Source: an uncultured Clostridia bacterium
GTDB lineage: Bacteria > Bacillota > Clostridia > TANB77 > CAG-508
NCBI GenBank assembly: GCA_947628735.1
Contig: CANRAY010000010.1
Coordinates: forward strand, 1 to 44,561
Reading direction: 5' to 3'
DNA length: 44,561 bases
The position numbers and the translations under genes were made by a program. The notes below the pieces were generated by a model. It was not told the origin of the DNA, searched no databases, and was given only the letters and a program-made list of their open reading frames with translations. This document shows positions 7,202-17,223 of the stretch, in pieces (the stretch's first letter is position 1; the number at the start of each line of letters is the position of its first letter).

Positions 7202-9790
7202 TTACGGTTTTCTCCATACATCTACATCGTGATTATTTATGTACGAACTCCATAGTGAACTAGTTCCTCGTGTTGGTTGACTACCGCTTGAGCTGATACA
7301 TCCTGATGTTTGATCCCATATTTCATTTCCTCCTGCATAAATGAATGCATGACCATTATATACACAAATATCACCAGGTTCTGCTTCTGATTCACTTACA
7401 TGTATCCATCCAGCACCTTTCATCATTCCATTAACTCCAGTATCATTCATTGTTCCTGTATAGTTATAGTTATATTGATTTATGAATTCTTCTGTTAATG
7501 CTCCTGATCGGTATAGTACTATTGAAACATATGTTGCACAGCAACATCCATATCTGCTAAAATTATCTGATGCTACGATATTTCCCCAAACTAAGTTACT
7601 TTGGCTATAATGAACATTATTTGCCAGTAAGTCATTCATTACTTCTTCACATGTTTTTAATATATCTCCACCACTTGAATACCAAGTTTGGTTAGTAGAA
7701 TTATATCCTGTTTGAAATAAAATCCATTCAGATCTTCTTCTATTTTCCAATTCTGACGTAGTTCTTCCTCCTGATTGTACTGGTTTGGACATATATTGTA
7801 CATATAAACTATGATTGAAATTTGCATTAGCGTTTTTGTCTTTATATAGATTATCTGTTTCTTCGTTCCAATATTTTTTATATGAATCCACAAAATTTAA
7901 TGGTGGATCTCCTCTTTCTATATCAACTGCTTCTGAAGCGCCACAATTTTCTGTATATGCTCTTGATACTAATGCTTGAATTTGATACTCTTTTAGGTCA
8001 AGTTCTGCTGTTTTTGCTTTTATTAATGCTATGCAATCATTAATTGCTTGTTTTTCTAACGCATCTACAAATTCTTTGTCTACTTCTTCTCCCACGTTAA
8101 TTGTATAACCTGATTGTTCAAATAATTCTGCATATCCTCCATTATAAATATCCACACCGTATCCAACAATTAGATTTCCTTCTCCATCGTCATATATGAT
8201 GTATTTTGTTCCATCGGCACTTGTAGGTGGTGCTGATGAGCGTTGCCAATAGTGGATATATTCTGTTATGGCTGTTATTCCACTTGTTGGAATTCTACTT
8301 AATTCCCTGGCATTAAATATACTAAAATCTAATTGAGTTACTCCATAATCATCTCCTGTATATTTATATAATATATAGCGTATTACTAATTCTAAATTCT
8401 GTAATGTGCTGTCTTTTTGTAGCAAATAGCATAATAATTCTGCTCCACTTACAAAATTTTGTCCTGCTTTTTCTTCTCTAGTTGAATTTGGAATTTTTAA
8501 GTCTACATCTAATAGTCCAATAAATGAACTTTCTCCATCTCCTCTTTCTCCAGTTCTGTCTTGAACTTCACTTCTTCCAGTTTCTTTAAATTTTTCTGAA
8601 TGACTTGATGTTGTCATTGTCTTTGATTTATCTATATACCATGTTTTTATATTATTGTTTACTGTTCCATCTTCTGCTGTTTCATCAGCCATTGTTTCTT
8701 CATTATCTCTATTATATGTATAAGTTTGCGCTGGGTTATCAATGGTGTCCTTAGTATAAGTAATTGTTTGTTCACAGAACCATGTTTTTACATATGTTAT
8801 CTGTGGCTGAGGTGAAAGTGTTGTTACCGTTTCTGCTGCTATTGTTGTTTGTGTTGGTGTTCCTTTTGTTGGTGTTCCTGTTAAACTTCCATCTGAAGCA
8901 ACCGCTTGAGTTACTGGTGTTTTAGTTTCCGTTCCTGATGTAGTGGTTGTTATTTTATTATCCATGATTGTAATATCTATTTTACTGTCTTTTACTAAAT
9001 CTGTTACCTTATATACAAATTCTGGATTTTCTGTTACCATTGCTAAATATAAGAAGAAATTCATTTGAGTTGTATACTGAGAAATTACACTCTTATAATC
9101 CTTATTAAAAATTTGTACATCGCCATTAATAATGCTTGCAAAAACTAAGTTTCCATCTGTATCCATTGTAAAAAATTTATATATGTCTGAATCTTTATTA
9201 TTTGCTTTTGTTTGGAATTCATCTAATGGTTTGTAGTCCAACTGAAATCTATCATTTGATGTTGTTGCATTGCTATTTGTTCTATATACATAAACATTGC
9301 CATATACTTTATCTCCTCTAGTCCAATTCTCAAACCAATTAGGTTTCGTGTTTAATGTTTGTGTAATTGCTTGTGCTTCATAAAATGCTTTTATGTATTT
9401 TCTCATAGATTCTTGTTTCTTTTCTGCATTATTTGGATCATTATAATCTATGTCTCCCATCAGTTTCAAGCTGTCTAAATTAATTCCCATATCTGCAATA
9501 CTGTTAATTATTTGATCTACGTCCGTATCTTTTACATCAATTGCTCCATAATATTCGATAGTAAAAAAGTCTATAATGCTATTTACTAATTCCTGTACTT
9601 TGTCGCCGACAGCATTAAATACACCTAATAAAAGTGCTCCTGCAAATATAATTAATATAACAGGAATTATATAAGGTATTAATTTTGATACTACTTTATT
9701 TACTAATTTTTTTCCTGCTTGTTTGCTTGATTCCTTTAAAGCTTCTTTTGCTGCATTATTATTTTTTTCTTGATTCTGTCCTTCATTCAT
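7202..9790 (-). CDS. Membrane-anchored two-enzyme peptidoglycan hydrolase: GH24-like muramidase plus NlpC/P60 peptidase
   Basis: An 862-aa protein. A short cytoplasmic N-terminus leads to one membrane helix at about residues 38-62. A long scaffold region, shared closely with the 825-aa paralog at 11126-13603, runs to about residue 505. From about 515 to 715 there is a T4-lysozyme-type GH24-like domain, with YDDGEGNLIVGYGVDIYN, a QIQALVSRAYTENCG segment and a final RRRSEWILFQTG. The last 120 residues look like NlpC/P60: the Cys segment CCCATYVSIVLYRSG and a His in GHAFIYAGG. It should cut both the glycan and the stem peptide of the wall. It matches the VirB1-type role of opening peptidoglycan for a type IV channel. 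The gene sits between two NTF2-like genes in the T4SS-like operon. Confidence 0.82.
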   Translation of the reverse strand: MNEGQNQEKNNNAAKEALKESSKQAGKKLVNKVVSKLIPYIIPVILIIFAGALLLGVFNAVGDKVQELVNSIIDFFTIEYYGAIDVKDTDVDQIINSIADMGINLDSLKLMGDIDYNDPNNAEKKQESMRKYIKAFYEAQAITQTLNTKPNWFENWTRGDKVYGNVYVYRTNSNATTSNDRFQLDYKPLDEFQTKANNKDSDIYKFFTMDTDGNLVFASIINGDVQIFNKDYKSVISQYTTQMNFFLYLAMVTENPEFVYKVTDLVKDSKIDITIMDNKITTTTSGTETKTPVTQAVASDGSLTGTPTKGTPTQTTIAAETVTTLSPQPQITYVKTWFCEQTITYTKDTIDNPAQTYTYNRDNEETMADETAEDGTVNNNIKTWYIDKSKTMTTSSHSEKFKETGRSEVQDRTGERGDGESSFIGLLDVDLKIPNSTREEKAGQNFVSGAELLCYLLQKDSTLQNLELVIRYILYKYTGDDYGVTQLDFSIFNARELSRIPTSGITAITEYIHYWQRSSAPPTSADGTKYIIYDDGEGNLIVGYGVDIYNGGYAELFEQSGYTINVGEEVDKEFVDALEKQAINDCIALIKAKTAELDLKEYQIQALVSRAYTENCGASEAVDIERGDPPLNFVDSYKKYWNEETDNLYKDKNANANFNHSLYVQYMSKPVQSGGRTTSELENRRRSEWILFQTGYNSTNQTWYSSGGDILKTCEEVMNDLLANNVHYSQSNLVWGNIVASDNFSRYGCCCATYVSIVLYRSGALTEEFINQYNYNYTGTMNDTGVNGMMKGAGWIHVSESEAEPGDICVYNGHAFIYAGGNEIWDQTSGCISSSGSQPTRGTSSLWSSYINNHDVDVWRKP
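9363..9406 (-). repeat. 44-bp perfect repeat copy inside the GH24-like hydrolase gene
   Basis: These 44 bases are identical to 13179-13222 in the paralogous hydrolase gene and encode the same scaffold segment ending YIKAFYEAQAITQT. It supports recent duplication or gene conversion rather than old paralogy. Confidence 0.85.
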
Positions 9791-9819
9791 GCTATTCTCC
9801 TACCTTTTATATTGGTATA

Positions 9820-11106
9820 TTAATTGCTAAATGATATTATAAAATCTGTTCCTTGTAATAACTTTACTACCATTGTACATTCTTTTTCTTGACTACTGCT
9901 TGCATTACTTAAATCTTTTAATCTAACATTAATTACATAGGTATCATTTATTCTCTCTGTATCATCTATTGCGATACTATTATAGTTAAACATAATTTGT
10001 TTTATTTTGTTTTCAAAATCCTCTTGGGTTTTAAAATATGTTTGTTTAAATGTTTCGTCTAATTTTTGATATGCATTTGCATAATCTTTATTATTAATCA
10101 TATATATAAATTTTTGTACATCTATTTGAGCTTTTTTATCATCTTTTTCTTCATTATATTTTTGTATAAAATCTTCTGTTTCAATTGTATAATTGTCTAG
10201 TTGTACTGTGTATTGCATAGCAGATTTTTCTGTGAAAATATAAGTATACCCATAACTATTTTCACATACATATTGTTTATATCCATCTTTATTATTGGTT
10301 GCTCCGTATTTTGCAAATCCTCTTCTAGTTACATAATCAGGATTATCATTTATATATTTCTTAAAGTTTTCAACACTTCCAAATCTTTTATTTCTATATG
10401 ATTCATCTAATAATCCATATGCTTCTTCTACATTGTTTTGTAAAATGTCAAAATAATGATTCATATATTCTAAGCAAATATCATAATTTGATATTGTTGT
10501 TATTGGTATTTTATTATTTTCTGTTATTGGTATATTTGTTTCTATTATACTATTTGGTTGCATTGCTTCTATAAAATCTTCTTTATTTACCAATTCTATA
10601 CTATATGTATAATTTTGTAAGTCTTCTTTTAATATAATGTATACCTCTTCTGCTTCTGTTCCTTTTCTTATTTTTCCTTCTACATAATAAAATATATTGA
10701 CTGTTTGTTCACTATGTAAGTATGATTCTGTATAAATTTTTGTAATTGTATAACTTGTCATATCTTTGTATTGATTAAAGAATTCAAGAACATTTTCTTT
10801 TGTAATATTATTTTTTGTTTTATACGTGTCACTTAAAACATTATATACTTCTTCTGTATTATTAATATTTTGATTTTTTTCTTGCACATGCTCCCAGAAG
10901 CTTTCAATAAAACCACTTACCTGTACTATTGCACTCATTGTTTTTTCTTCTTCCAATGGAATGATATTTTCTTCTGGAATTGGTCCTTGTTCATATGGCT
11001 CTAGATTTTCTTGTTGATTTGGTGTCTTATTCTGTAATAATATTATTGTTACTAGAACAATAAGTAGAATAATTAATAATATAATTATATATTTTATTTT
11101 TTCCAA
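9820..11106 (-). CDS. Bitopic membrane protein with NTF2-like repeats, paralog of the 448-aa protein
   Basis: A 428-aa protein with one membrane helix at about residues 6-25, then an acidic linker and at least two repeats resembling NTF2-like domains: EEAYGLLDESYRNKRFGSVE and NAYQKLDETFKQTYFKTQED. It ends GTDFIISFSN, matching the paralog encoded at 5844-7190. The likely place is the outer face of the membrane as a VirB8/TcpC-like subunit. The start is TTG at 11106 with AAAGGAGG ten bases upstream; no ATG fits. It follows the 825-aa hydrolase and precedes the 862-aa hydrolase, so the operon contains two hydrolase/NTF2-like pairs. The fold assignment rests on repeat appearance and needs a profile search. 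Confidence 0.7.
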   Translation of the reverse strand: MEKIKYIIILLIILLIVLVTIILLQNKTPNQQENLEPYEQGPIPEENIIPLEEEKTMSAIVQVSGFIESFWEHVQEKNQNINNTEEVYNVLSDTYKTKNNITKENVLEFFNQYKDMTSYTITKIYTESYLHSEQTVNIFYYVEGKIRKGTEAEEVYIILKEDLQNYTYSIELVNKEDFIEAMQPNSIIETNIPITENNKIPITTISNYDICLEYMNHYFDILQNNVEEAYGLLDESYRNKRFGSVENFKKYINDNPDYVTRRGFAKYGATNNKDGYKQYVCENSYGYTYIFTEKSAMQYTVQLDNYTIETEDFIQKYNEEKDDKKAQIDVQKFIYMINNKDYANAYQKLDETFKQTYFKTQEDFENKIKQIMFNYNSIAIDDTERINDTYVINVRLKDLSNASSSQEKECTMVVKLLQGTDFIISFSN

Positions 11107-11125
11107 AGACTTTTTTCCTCCTTTA

Positions 11126-13603
11126 TTAAATCGAATAGTCTATTCCACCATTCCATCCCCAGCCTCCCCAGCTGTAGATGGAAATAAATTGATCTAATGT
11201 CATTATACGTATGTATCCTTCTGGACTTGCTACCATTCCATCTCCTATATAAATTGCTACGTGTCTTGCATTAGTTCCACATGCACTACAAATTGTATTT
11301 GAATGATATGCTTCTCCAGCATATACGCATGCTCCCAATGGTATACTAGTTTGATCCATACTAATTGCCCATGCTAATCTTGCTTGATTTGCGCAGCATT
11401 TTCCAACTCTAGTTTGTCCTGCTCTAGCATATACATCATATACCCATGCTGCACAATAACCTGATACTGGTTGTACTTCTCCATTCTTTATAATGCTTAC
11501 TATTCTTTCTTGCATTTCACTTGCATTTATATCTCCTGATGAGAAATGTGTATTACCAAATATCATTTTTACTATTGACTTTATTGTACTTGCATAATTA
11601 GGATTTCCTGGACAATATCTTGATGCAACTCCTTGCATCGTTACTGGATCATATCCATTATTTACAATAACATTATAACTTTCTGTTCCAGGTGTCATAT
11701 AACTATTTAGTCCTCTTGCTACTTCTTCAATTCCATCTGGTACTTCAGTAAATGAATGTGCTAATCCATAAGCGTCAGTATCAAATGCTCCCCAACCCCA
11801 AAAGTTTCCTTTGTCATTAGCTATATCTGATGTTCCATATCCACTTTCTAGACATCCTATTGCAAATAGAATTCTTGGGTCTACCATAATATCACTTTGG
11901 GTACAAATATCATAGTATTCTTCTGCATATTCTTGAAAATATTTTGGATAGCACTCTTCTTTTAATCTACCAGTTGTTGGATCAGCACCTGATATTGTAA
12001 ATGCATTTACACAATCTATAAATTCTTGTCTTGTGCAATCTCCAGTCCATCTTACCATTAGACTTCCACTTCCTGATGCATATAATGTAGTAAGTCTAAA
12101 ATAATTTTCTAATTCTGAAAAGTCAGTTATTCCATAATCTCTTCCTGTATATTTATATAAGATATATCTAATAACTTGTTCCATACTTTGCATATTACTA
12201 TCTTTTTGAAGCATATATAGTAATAATTGGGCACCACTCACAAAATTTTGTCCTGCTTTTTCATATCTTTTTGTATTTGGAATCTTCAAATCTTTATCTA
12301 ATAAATTTATAAATGTAGGATGTGATGTATCGTTTCTTTCTCCCGTAAGATCTGTTAATTCACTTCTTGAAGATTCTGTAAATTTTGTGCTTTTTTTGGT
12401 TTCTGTTACTTCTCTAGATTTATCTATTTTCCATGTTTCTGTTGCTCCATTTGCTGCTGTTTTTGGTTGATCATTTGCTAGTGAAGGATCATCTGCTACT
12501 GTTAATATTTGTGTATCACCTACTTCTTCTATATCTTCTTTTTGATAAGTGATACTTTGCTCTCCAAACCATACTTTTGCATATGTTACAGCACATTGAA
12601 TACTAGTTTGTGTTTGTTTTGTTTCAGTTACTTCTGAAGTTTCATTTCCTGTTGTTGTAGTTTGTACAACTGTTCCATTTTGTAAACTACCTGTTGCGCT
12701 AACCGGCTTATATTTATATGTATCTTTGGTTGTTGTTGTTGTTACATTTTCCATAATAGTAATATCTATCTTACTGTCTTTTACCAAATCTGATACTTCC
12801 AATGCGAATTCTGGATTTTCTGTTACCATTGCTAAATATAAAAAGAAATTCATTTGTGTTGTATATTGTGACATTGCACCTTTATAATCAATATGTTGTA
12901 ATATATATTGTGTATTTGTGCTTTCGCCTGTTTTTTCTATTTTGTAAGATGTTGCTACAACCAATCTTCCATTTGTATCTATAGCAAAATATTCTTCTAT
13001 ATCTGAAGCTTTATTTTGCCATTTTTGATTCATCTCATCTTCAGTTATCAATCTTAATTGGATACGATCATTTGATGTTGTTGCACTATCTGTTGTCCTG
13101 TAAATATATACATTTCCATATATGCTGTCACCCCTTGTCCAACTTTCATACCATCTAGGTTTTGCATTTGGAGTTTGAGTAATTGCTTGTGCTTCATAAA
13201 ATGCTTTTATGTATTTTCTCATTGCCTCTCGATTTGCTTCTTCTATTTCTGGATTATTATAGTCTACATCACCCATTAATTTCAGTCCATCTAGGCTAAC
13301 ACCCATATCAATAATACCATTAATTATTGTATCTACCTCTGTATCACTTACATTAATTACTCCTAAATGATCAATTGTAAAAAAATTTATAATGTCATTT
13401 ACAATATCTTGTACTCCTCGTCCAACAGCATCAAAAACTCCCAGCAAAAGTGCTCCCGCTAATATAATTAGAACAACCGGAATTACATAAGGTATTAGTT
13501 TTGAAGCTACTTTTTGCATGATTTTACTACTTGTTTCCTTTTTGGCTTTTTTTAATGCCTCTTGAGCTGCATTATTATTTGGATCTTCTCCCTGTTTATT
13601 CAT
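11126..13603 (-). CDS. Membrane-anchored two-enzyme peptidoglycan hydrolase: GH73-like glucosaminidase plus NlpC/P60 peptidase
   Basis: An 825-aa protein with a membrane helix at about residues 37-60 and a scaffold to about residue 505 that is closely similar to the 862-aa paralog. For example, both carry TTQMNFFLYLAMVTENPEF and EKAGQNFVSGA. From about 545 to 690 there is a GH73/glucosaminidase-type domain: ILFAIGCLESGYGTSDIA with its catalytic Glu, then GNFWGWGAFD. The last 120 residues look like NlpC/P60, with Cys in SGYCAAWVYDVYARAG and His in RHVAIYIGDG. It should hydrolyse glycan strands and peptide stems outside the membrane, locally for the secretion channel. GGAG lies seven bases before the ATG. 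The glycan-cutting domain differs from that of the paralog although the scaffold is shared. Confidence 0.83.
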   Translation of the reverse strand: MNKQGEDPNNNAAQEALKKAKKETSSKIMQKVASKLIPYVIPVVLIILAGALLLGVFDAVGRGVQDIVNDIINFFTIDHLGVINVSDTEVDTIINGIIDMGVSLDGLKLMGDVDYNNPEIEEANREAMRKYIKAFYEAQAITQTPNAKPRWYESWTRGDSIYGNVYIYRTTDSATTSNDRIQLRLITEDEMNQKWQNKASDIEEYFAIDTNGRLVVATSYKIEKTGESTNTQYILQHIDYKGAMSQYTTQMNFFLYLAMVTENPEFALEVSDLVKDSKIDITIMENVTTTTTKDTYKYKPVSATGSLQNGTVVQTTTTGNETSEVTETKQTQTSIQCAVTYAKVWFGEQSITYQKEDIEEVGDTQILTVADDPSLANDQPKTAANGATETWKIDKSREVTETKKSTKFTESSRSELTDLTGERNDTSHPTFINLLDKDLKIPNTKRYEKAGQNFVSGAQLLLYMLQKDSNMQSMEQVIRYILYKYTGRDYGITDFSELENYFRLTTLYASGSGSLMVRWTGDCTRQEFIDCVNAFTISGADPTTGRLKEECYPKYFQEYAEEYYDICTQSDIMVDPRILFAIGCLESGYGTSDIANDKGNFWGWGAFDTDAYGLAHSFTEVPDGIEEVARGLNSYMTPGTESYNVIVNNGYDPVTMQGVASRYCPGNPNYASTIKSIVKMIFGNTHFSSGDINASEMQERIVSIIKNGEVQPVSGYCAAWVYDVYARAGQTRVGKCCANQARLAWAISMDQTSIPLGACVYAGEAYHSNTICSACGTNARHVAIYIGDGMVASPEGYIRIMTLDQFISIYSWGGWGWNGGIDYSI
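13179..13222 (-). repeat. 44-bp perfect repeat copy inside the GH73-like hydrolase gene
   Basis: Identical to 9363-9406. A second near-identical stretch (about 48 bases, one or two mismatches) links 9021-9068 with 12808-12855. Confidence 0.85.
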
Positions 13604-13620
13604 GAGTTATCTCCTGCCTT

Positions 13621-14562
13621 TTACATTTCTATATCTATTTGTGTTGTCGAATTTTCTTCAATTTGATTTACTTGGTTACTTGATTTATTTAAATTTACTT
13701 CTTTTAATCTTACTTTTTCAATATTCCTTTCTAAATTGCATATTTTATTAAATGTTATTGATATTGTTCTTGAATATCCTGGGGTTAATATTAAGTCACT
13801 TTCTAATAATTCATATATAAATGATGGATATTCTACACCATTGCTATCTACTAAACATATAGATTCACTATCATTTATATTTCCTATTGAAATTGTATTT
13901 TCTGAGTTATTTTTAAATGTGATATTATATTTTTCTTTATTATAATATACAGCTCTATCATTTATTGTAATCTCTAGATCTCCCTGATTTTCTGTTTTAT
14001 TAATATCATTCTTTTTTACTAACCCTTTAACATTTATTTTTTCTTCATTATTTTGTAATATGATAGATATATAATCTCCTGTGCTTTTACTCATATTACT
14101 ACCACCTGTTGCTAATAAATCATCAGAATAGTATGTAATTTGGTAAATATAAGTACTATTGATATTCATCAACAATTTTAGTTGGTATGTTTTTTTATTA
14201 TCAAAATTGATTGATACATAATTTTTTATAAATGAATCTATATTATTACTAAATATTTCTCCTTTGCAATTATCGCTTAATAAATTAAATGCATTATTAT
14301 AGTCTTTATTATTACAATATTCTACAAATTTGCCAATTAATTCTGTATTTTTTTCTGTGGTTTCCTCTGATACAATGTCTCCAGTGATAATTGACTGACT
14401 TGGCTTATATGGATCTCTTTCTTGATATTCTTTTCGTTCTTCTTCTTTTTGTTCTAATATTCCATTTATTATTTGTATTATTATAATAATAAAGGCTATA
14501 ATTGCAACGGTTAACATGATTTGCTTTCTGTTATTGTTTAAATATCTCATTAACCATTTCAT
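13621..14562 (-). CDS. Bitopic membrane protein with NTF2-like and DUF4352-like regions
   Basis: A 313-aa protein with a membrane helix at about residues 15-33. Residues 65-170 contain EYCNNKDYNNAFNLLSDNCK, the same type of NTF2-like repeat as the two larger proteins of this locus. Residues 190-295 are beta-rich, with VDSNGVEYPSFIYELLESD followed by a LTPGYSRTISITF segment, resembling the DUF4352/immunoglobulin-like extracellular domains of Bacillota lipoproteins. The ATG at 14562 has GGAGGG eight bases upstream. It lies between the VirB6-like gene and the first hydrolase, with short gaps on both sides, so it belongs to the same transcript. A VirB8/TcpC-like role is possible, but it has only one NTF2-like unit. 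Confidence 0.68.
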   Translation of the reverse strand: MKWLMRYLNNNRKQIMLTVAIIAFIIIIIQIINGILEQKEEERKEYQERDPYKPSQSIITGDIVSEETTEKNTELIGKFVEYCNNKDYNNAFNLLSDNCKGEIFSNNIDSFIKNYVSINFDNKKTYQLKLLMNINSTYIYQITYYSDDLLATGGSNMSKSTGDYISIILQNNEEKINVKGLVKKNDINKTENQGDLEITINDRAVYYNKEKYNITFKNNSENTISIGNINDSESICLVDSNGVEYPSFIYELLESDLILTPGYSRTISITFNKICNLERNIEKVRLKEVNLNKSSNQVNQIEENSTTQIDIEM

Positions 14563-14585
14563 TATTATAGCCCTCCTTTATTTAA

Positions 14586-17213
14586 TTAATATATTTTCTT
14601 TTGTTTTTTTACTAGTTCCACAATTCTACTTGCTTGTGCTTTTGCTGCTTCTGATCCCATACTTGGATCTTTGCTTAATAATTCTCTTTCAAATGATGCT
14701 TGTAAATCTTTTACTTTACTTGCACTTCTTAAATCCTTTGCATCTACTCCTTGTGCGATTTTTGCAATTGTAATTGCTTGATCTCTTGCACTTGATCTTG
14801 CTTCTTGTTCAGTCATTGATGATGTTGATTGTAATTCTTTTTGTAATTCTTGTTCTAATAGCATACTCTTATTGATTTGTTTTAAGTCTGTAATTCCTGC
14901 TCTATTATACTCTGCAGCTGTTTCCATTGTTTGATTTAATTCACTTCTTGATGGTTCTGCTCCTGTTTGTTCTGTCAATTTTTCTGCAAAGAATTCTCTA
15001 TTTTGTTCATTTGATACAAAATCTCTGTCTTGTTGTCTTAAAGCTGCTTCTTCTGTTCCATAAGCTCCTTCCTCATATCCTCTTCTTATTGTTTCTCCAG
15101 TTGATGAAATACCGTTAGCCATATTTGAAGCTAATGCTGGTCCTGCACTTCCTCCAAGAGCTGCTCCTCCAAGTCCATATGTTATTGTATCATCCAAACT
15201 TCCTTGTGTAATTCCAACTGCAGTACCAAATGCTAACCCTGCTGCTGCTCCTAATGCTCTTCCACCTAATCTAGCGGCTCCTGGAGCTGCTGCTTTTACA
15301 ACACCTGCAGCGCCTTTGATCGTTCTTAGTCCAGCTCTTCCTGTTCTTTCAAGTGAGTTTCTAAGTGGTTTTGGTAATTTTCTATATGTTTCTCCTGCTT
15401 TTTCTATTCCAGCAGCGACTGTATTTTTTGCCCTACCTGCTAAATCTCTAACAGGTTTTGTTGCATTTCCAACAGTTCTTTTGAAGCTTTGTGCCTTTGC
15501 ACCTAAATCCCATCTTTGTATTGCAGAATCTTTTGCCCATTGTAATACGCCTCTTTGATCACTTTCATTAATTTCATGTTGTTGTTGATTTAGATATTCC
15601 TGATCTTCTGCATCTGTTGCTTCTCCTCTTAAGTCATTTAGTGCTTCTCTCTCTCTTGATAATCTTTGTGATTCTTCAGATTGATCAAATAGTGATGGTT
15701 GTGGTCTTTGACCTTCATTTTCTGAAGATGAACTATTATCTTGATTGTTAGTTGATGCCAATGCTGCTCCAGCTCCTGCTGCTACTCCTTCTGCTGCTCC
15801 TTCTGCTCCCGCATCATCTGCATTGTTTCCTCCTCTATTTTGTGCAAATGGTGTTAAACTTCCATCTGGTGCATTTGGATCTGTTAATTGTCTTTGTTGT
15901 CTAATTGCTCTTTGGCCTGATCCTGATCCGCCTTGTCCTCCGCCACCTTTAGATCCTTTGCTTACAAGCCCTTTTACCATATTGTAAGCTGCTGCTCCAC
16001 CAAATGCTCCTGCAAATGATGCTCCAGCTGTACTTGCTTGATCAAATTTAAAGAATTTTCTTAGAATTTTTTCTGCTGGTGAGATGAACGCAAGAAATAG
16101 AATTGCATATAGTGGGTTATCCATTACTATTGTCATTCCTGCTCCTAAAAATACTGTATAAATAATCAAGTGAAATGGTTGTAATAATGCGTTAAATATG
16201 TACTCCTTGAGCCACATTCCAAAAGCTTGTGCTTTTCCATCTCCCATTTTATCAATTGGATATGTTAAAACAACCAATGGTGCAATTATCGTTAAAAATG
16301 CCAGTGTAATTGCCCTTTTCATATATTCCCAGGTAAACATAAATGTATATATTACTAGTGCAACATAGAAAACCAAGTAAATTAATCTCTCTCCTAGGTC
16401 TTTATATTGTACTTGCATTCTACATAAACCTGTTAAGTTTGTTTTAAATTCTATAACTCCATTTGGAGCATCTGAATCTATAACTCTTACTTTAACATCT
16501 GTTGCTCCTGAAATTCCATCTGTAATTGTTTCTATCAGTTTCATTGAAAAAGCCATAATATAGTGTAAGAAGAATAATAGACACAGTGCAACTAACCAAT
16601 CCATTAACATTTTCTTATATTTTGCTTTATCAGATGCTGTACTTGTTAGTATAATACGAATACCCACATAAAGTAATATTGATAGCAAACCTACAATTAC
16701 TAAATTACGTAATGCATTATACCAACTTGCAATAGTCTGATGTAATTGAGCTGCTACTGACTTTTCATTTCCAGGGAACTTTGGATCAATAAAGTTTGCA
16801 TCTAATGCTGGAACTTGATTAGAAAAAATTTTCTCTGGGCTGTATTTTATAATTGGTATACTGTAAGTACCCCAAAGCCATCCTTGATCTAGATCAGATG
16901 CTTGTATTTCTTTTGTTTGAACATCTGCAGGTAAATCTGAAACTCCCATTCCCACATCATCTGCATTAAAATTATTTGATTTTACAGAAAAGCCTTCTGA
17001 TTTTAATAAGCTATTATCTCCTCCATCCATAAATACTTCCAATAAAGCCATTACAGAATCTCCAATTCCTGCAATCAAATCAATGATTGGTCCCATTAGC
17101 ACTCCACCAAAATCTGCTTGTGAGTAAGTTGGTGCTATGAAATTAAATGATAATATCATAACAATTATTATGATTATCTTTTGTGTGAGATTTTTCTTAC
17201 ATAGTCTTTTCAT
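14586..17213 (-). CDS. VirB6/TrbL-like polytopic membrane protein
   Basis: An 875-aa protein with a signal-like helix at residues 8-26 and about five to six membrane helices between about 165 and 400. Those features fit the polytopic inner-membrane subunit of type IV systems (VirB6/TrbL). One helix pair is joined by IILTSTASDKAKYKKMLMDW, which resembles the loop of the VirB2-like pilins in this locus. After a Gly-rich linker (about 410-440) comes a long cytoplasmic or periplasmic tail rich in Gln, Glu and Ala, with an Ala/Gly hydrophobic stretch near 650-720. The frame is open to 17237, but the ATG at 17213 has GGGGG six bases upstream and follows the VirB4 stop by 10 bp, so it is the better start. 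Confidence 0.78.
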   Translation of the reverse strand: MKRLCKKNLTQKIIIIIVMILSFNFIAPTYSQADFGGVLMGPIIDLIAGIGDSVMALLEVFMDGGDNSLLKSEGFSVKSNNFNADDVGMGVSDLPADVQTKEIQASDLDQGWLWGTYSIPIIKYSPEKIFSNQVPALDANFIDPKFPGNEKSVAAQLHQTIASWYNALRNLVIVGLLSILLYVGIRIILTSTASDKAKYKKMLMDWLVALCLLFFLHYIMAFSMKLIETITDGISGATDVKVRVIDSDAPNGVIEFKTNLTGLCRMQVQYKDLGERLIYLVFYVALVIYTFMFTWEYMKRAITLAFLTIIAPLVVLTYPIDKMGDGKAQAFGMWLKEYIFNALLQPFHLIIYTVFLGAGMTIVMDNPLYAILFLAFISPAEKILRKFFKFDQASTAGASFAGAFGGAAAYNMVKGLVSKGSKGGGGQGGSGSGQRAIRQQRQLTDPNAPDGSLTPFAQNRGGNNADDAGAEGAAEGVAAGAGAALASTNNQDNSSSSENEGQRPQPSLFDQSEESQRLSREREALNDLRGEATDAEDQEYLNQQQHEINESDQRGVLQWAKDSAIQRWDLGAKAQSFKRTVGNATKPVRDLAGRAKNTVAAGIEKAGETYRKLPKPLRNSLERTGRAGLRTIKGAAGVVKAAAPGAARLGGRALGAAAGLAFGTAVGITQGSLDDTITYGLGGAALGGSAGPALASNMANGISSTGETIRRGYEEGAYGTEEAALRQQDRDFVSNEQNREFFAEKLTEQTGAEPSRSELNQTMETAAEYNRAGITDLKQINKSMLLEQELQKELQSTSSMTEQEARSSARDQAITIAKIAQGVDAKDLRSASKVKDLQASFERELLSKDPSMGSEAAKAQASRIVELVKKQKKIY

Positions 17214-17223
17214 ATAAATCCCC

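Noticed and set aside
7657..7893. 78-codon minus-strand frame inside the 862-aa hydrolase gene
   Set aside because: Out-of-frame shadow of the muramidase region without a ribosome site.
15745..15987. Ala/Pro-rich plus-strand frame
   Set aside because: Antisense of the Gly/Ala-rich linker of the VirB6-like protein.
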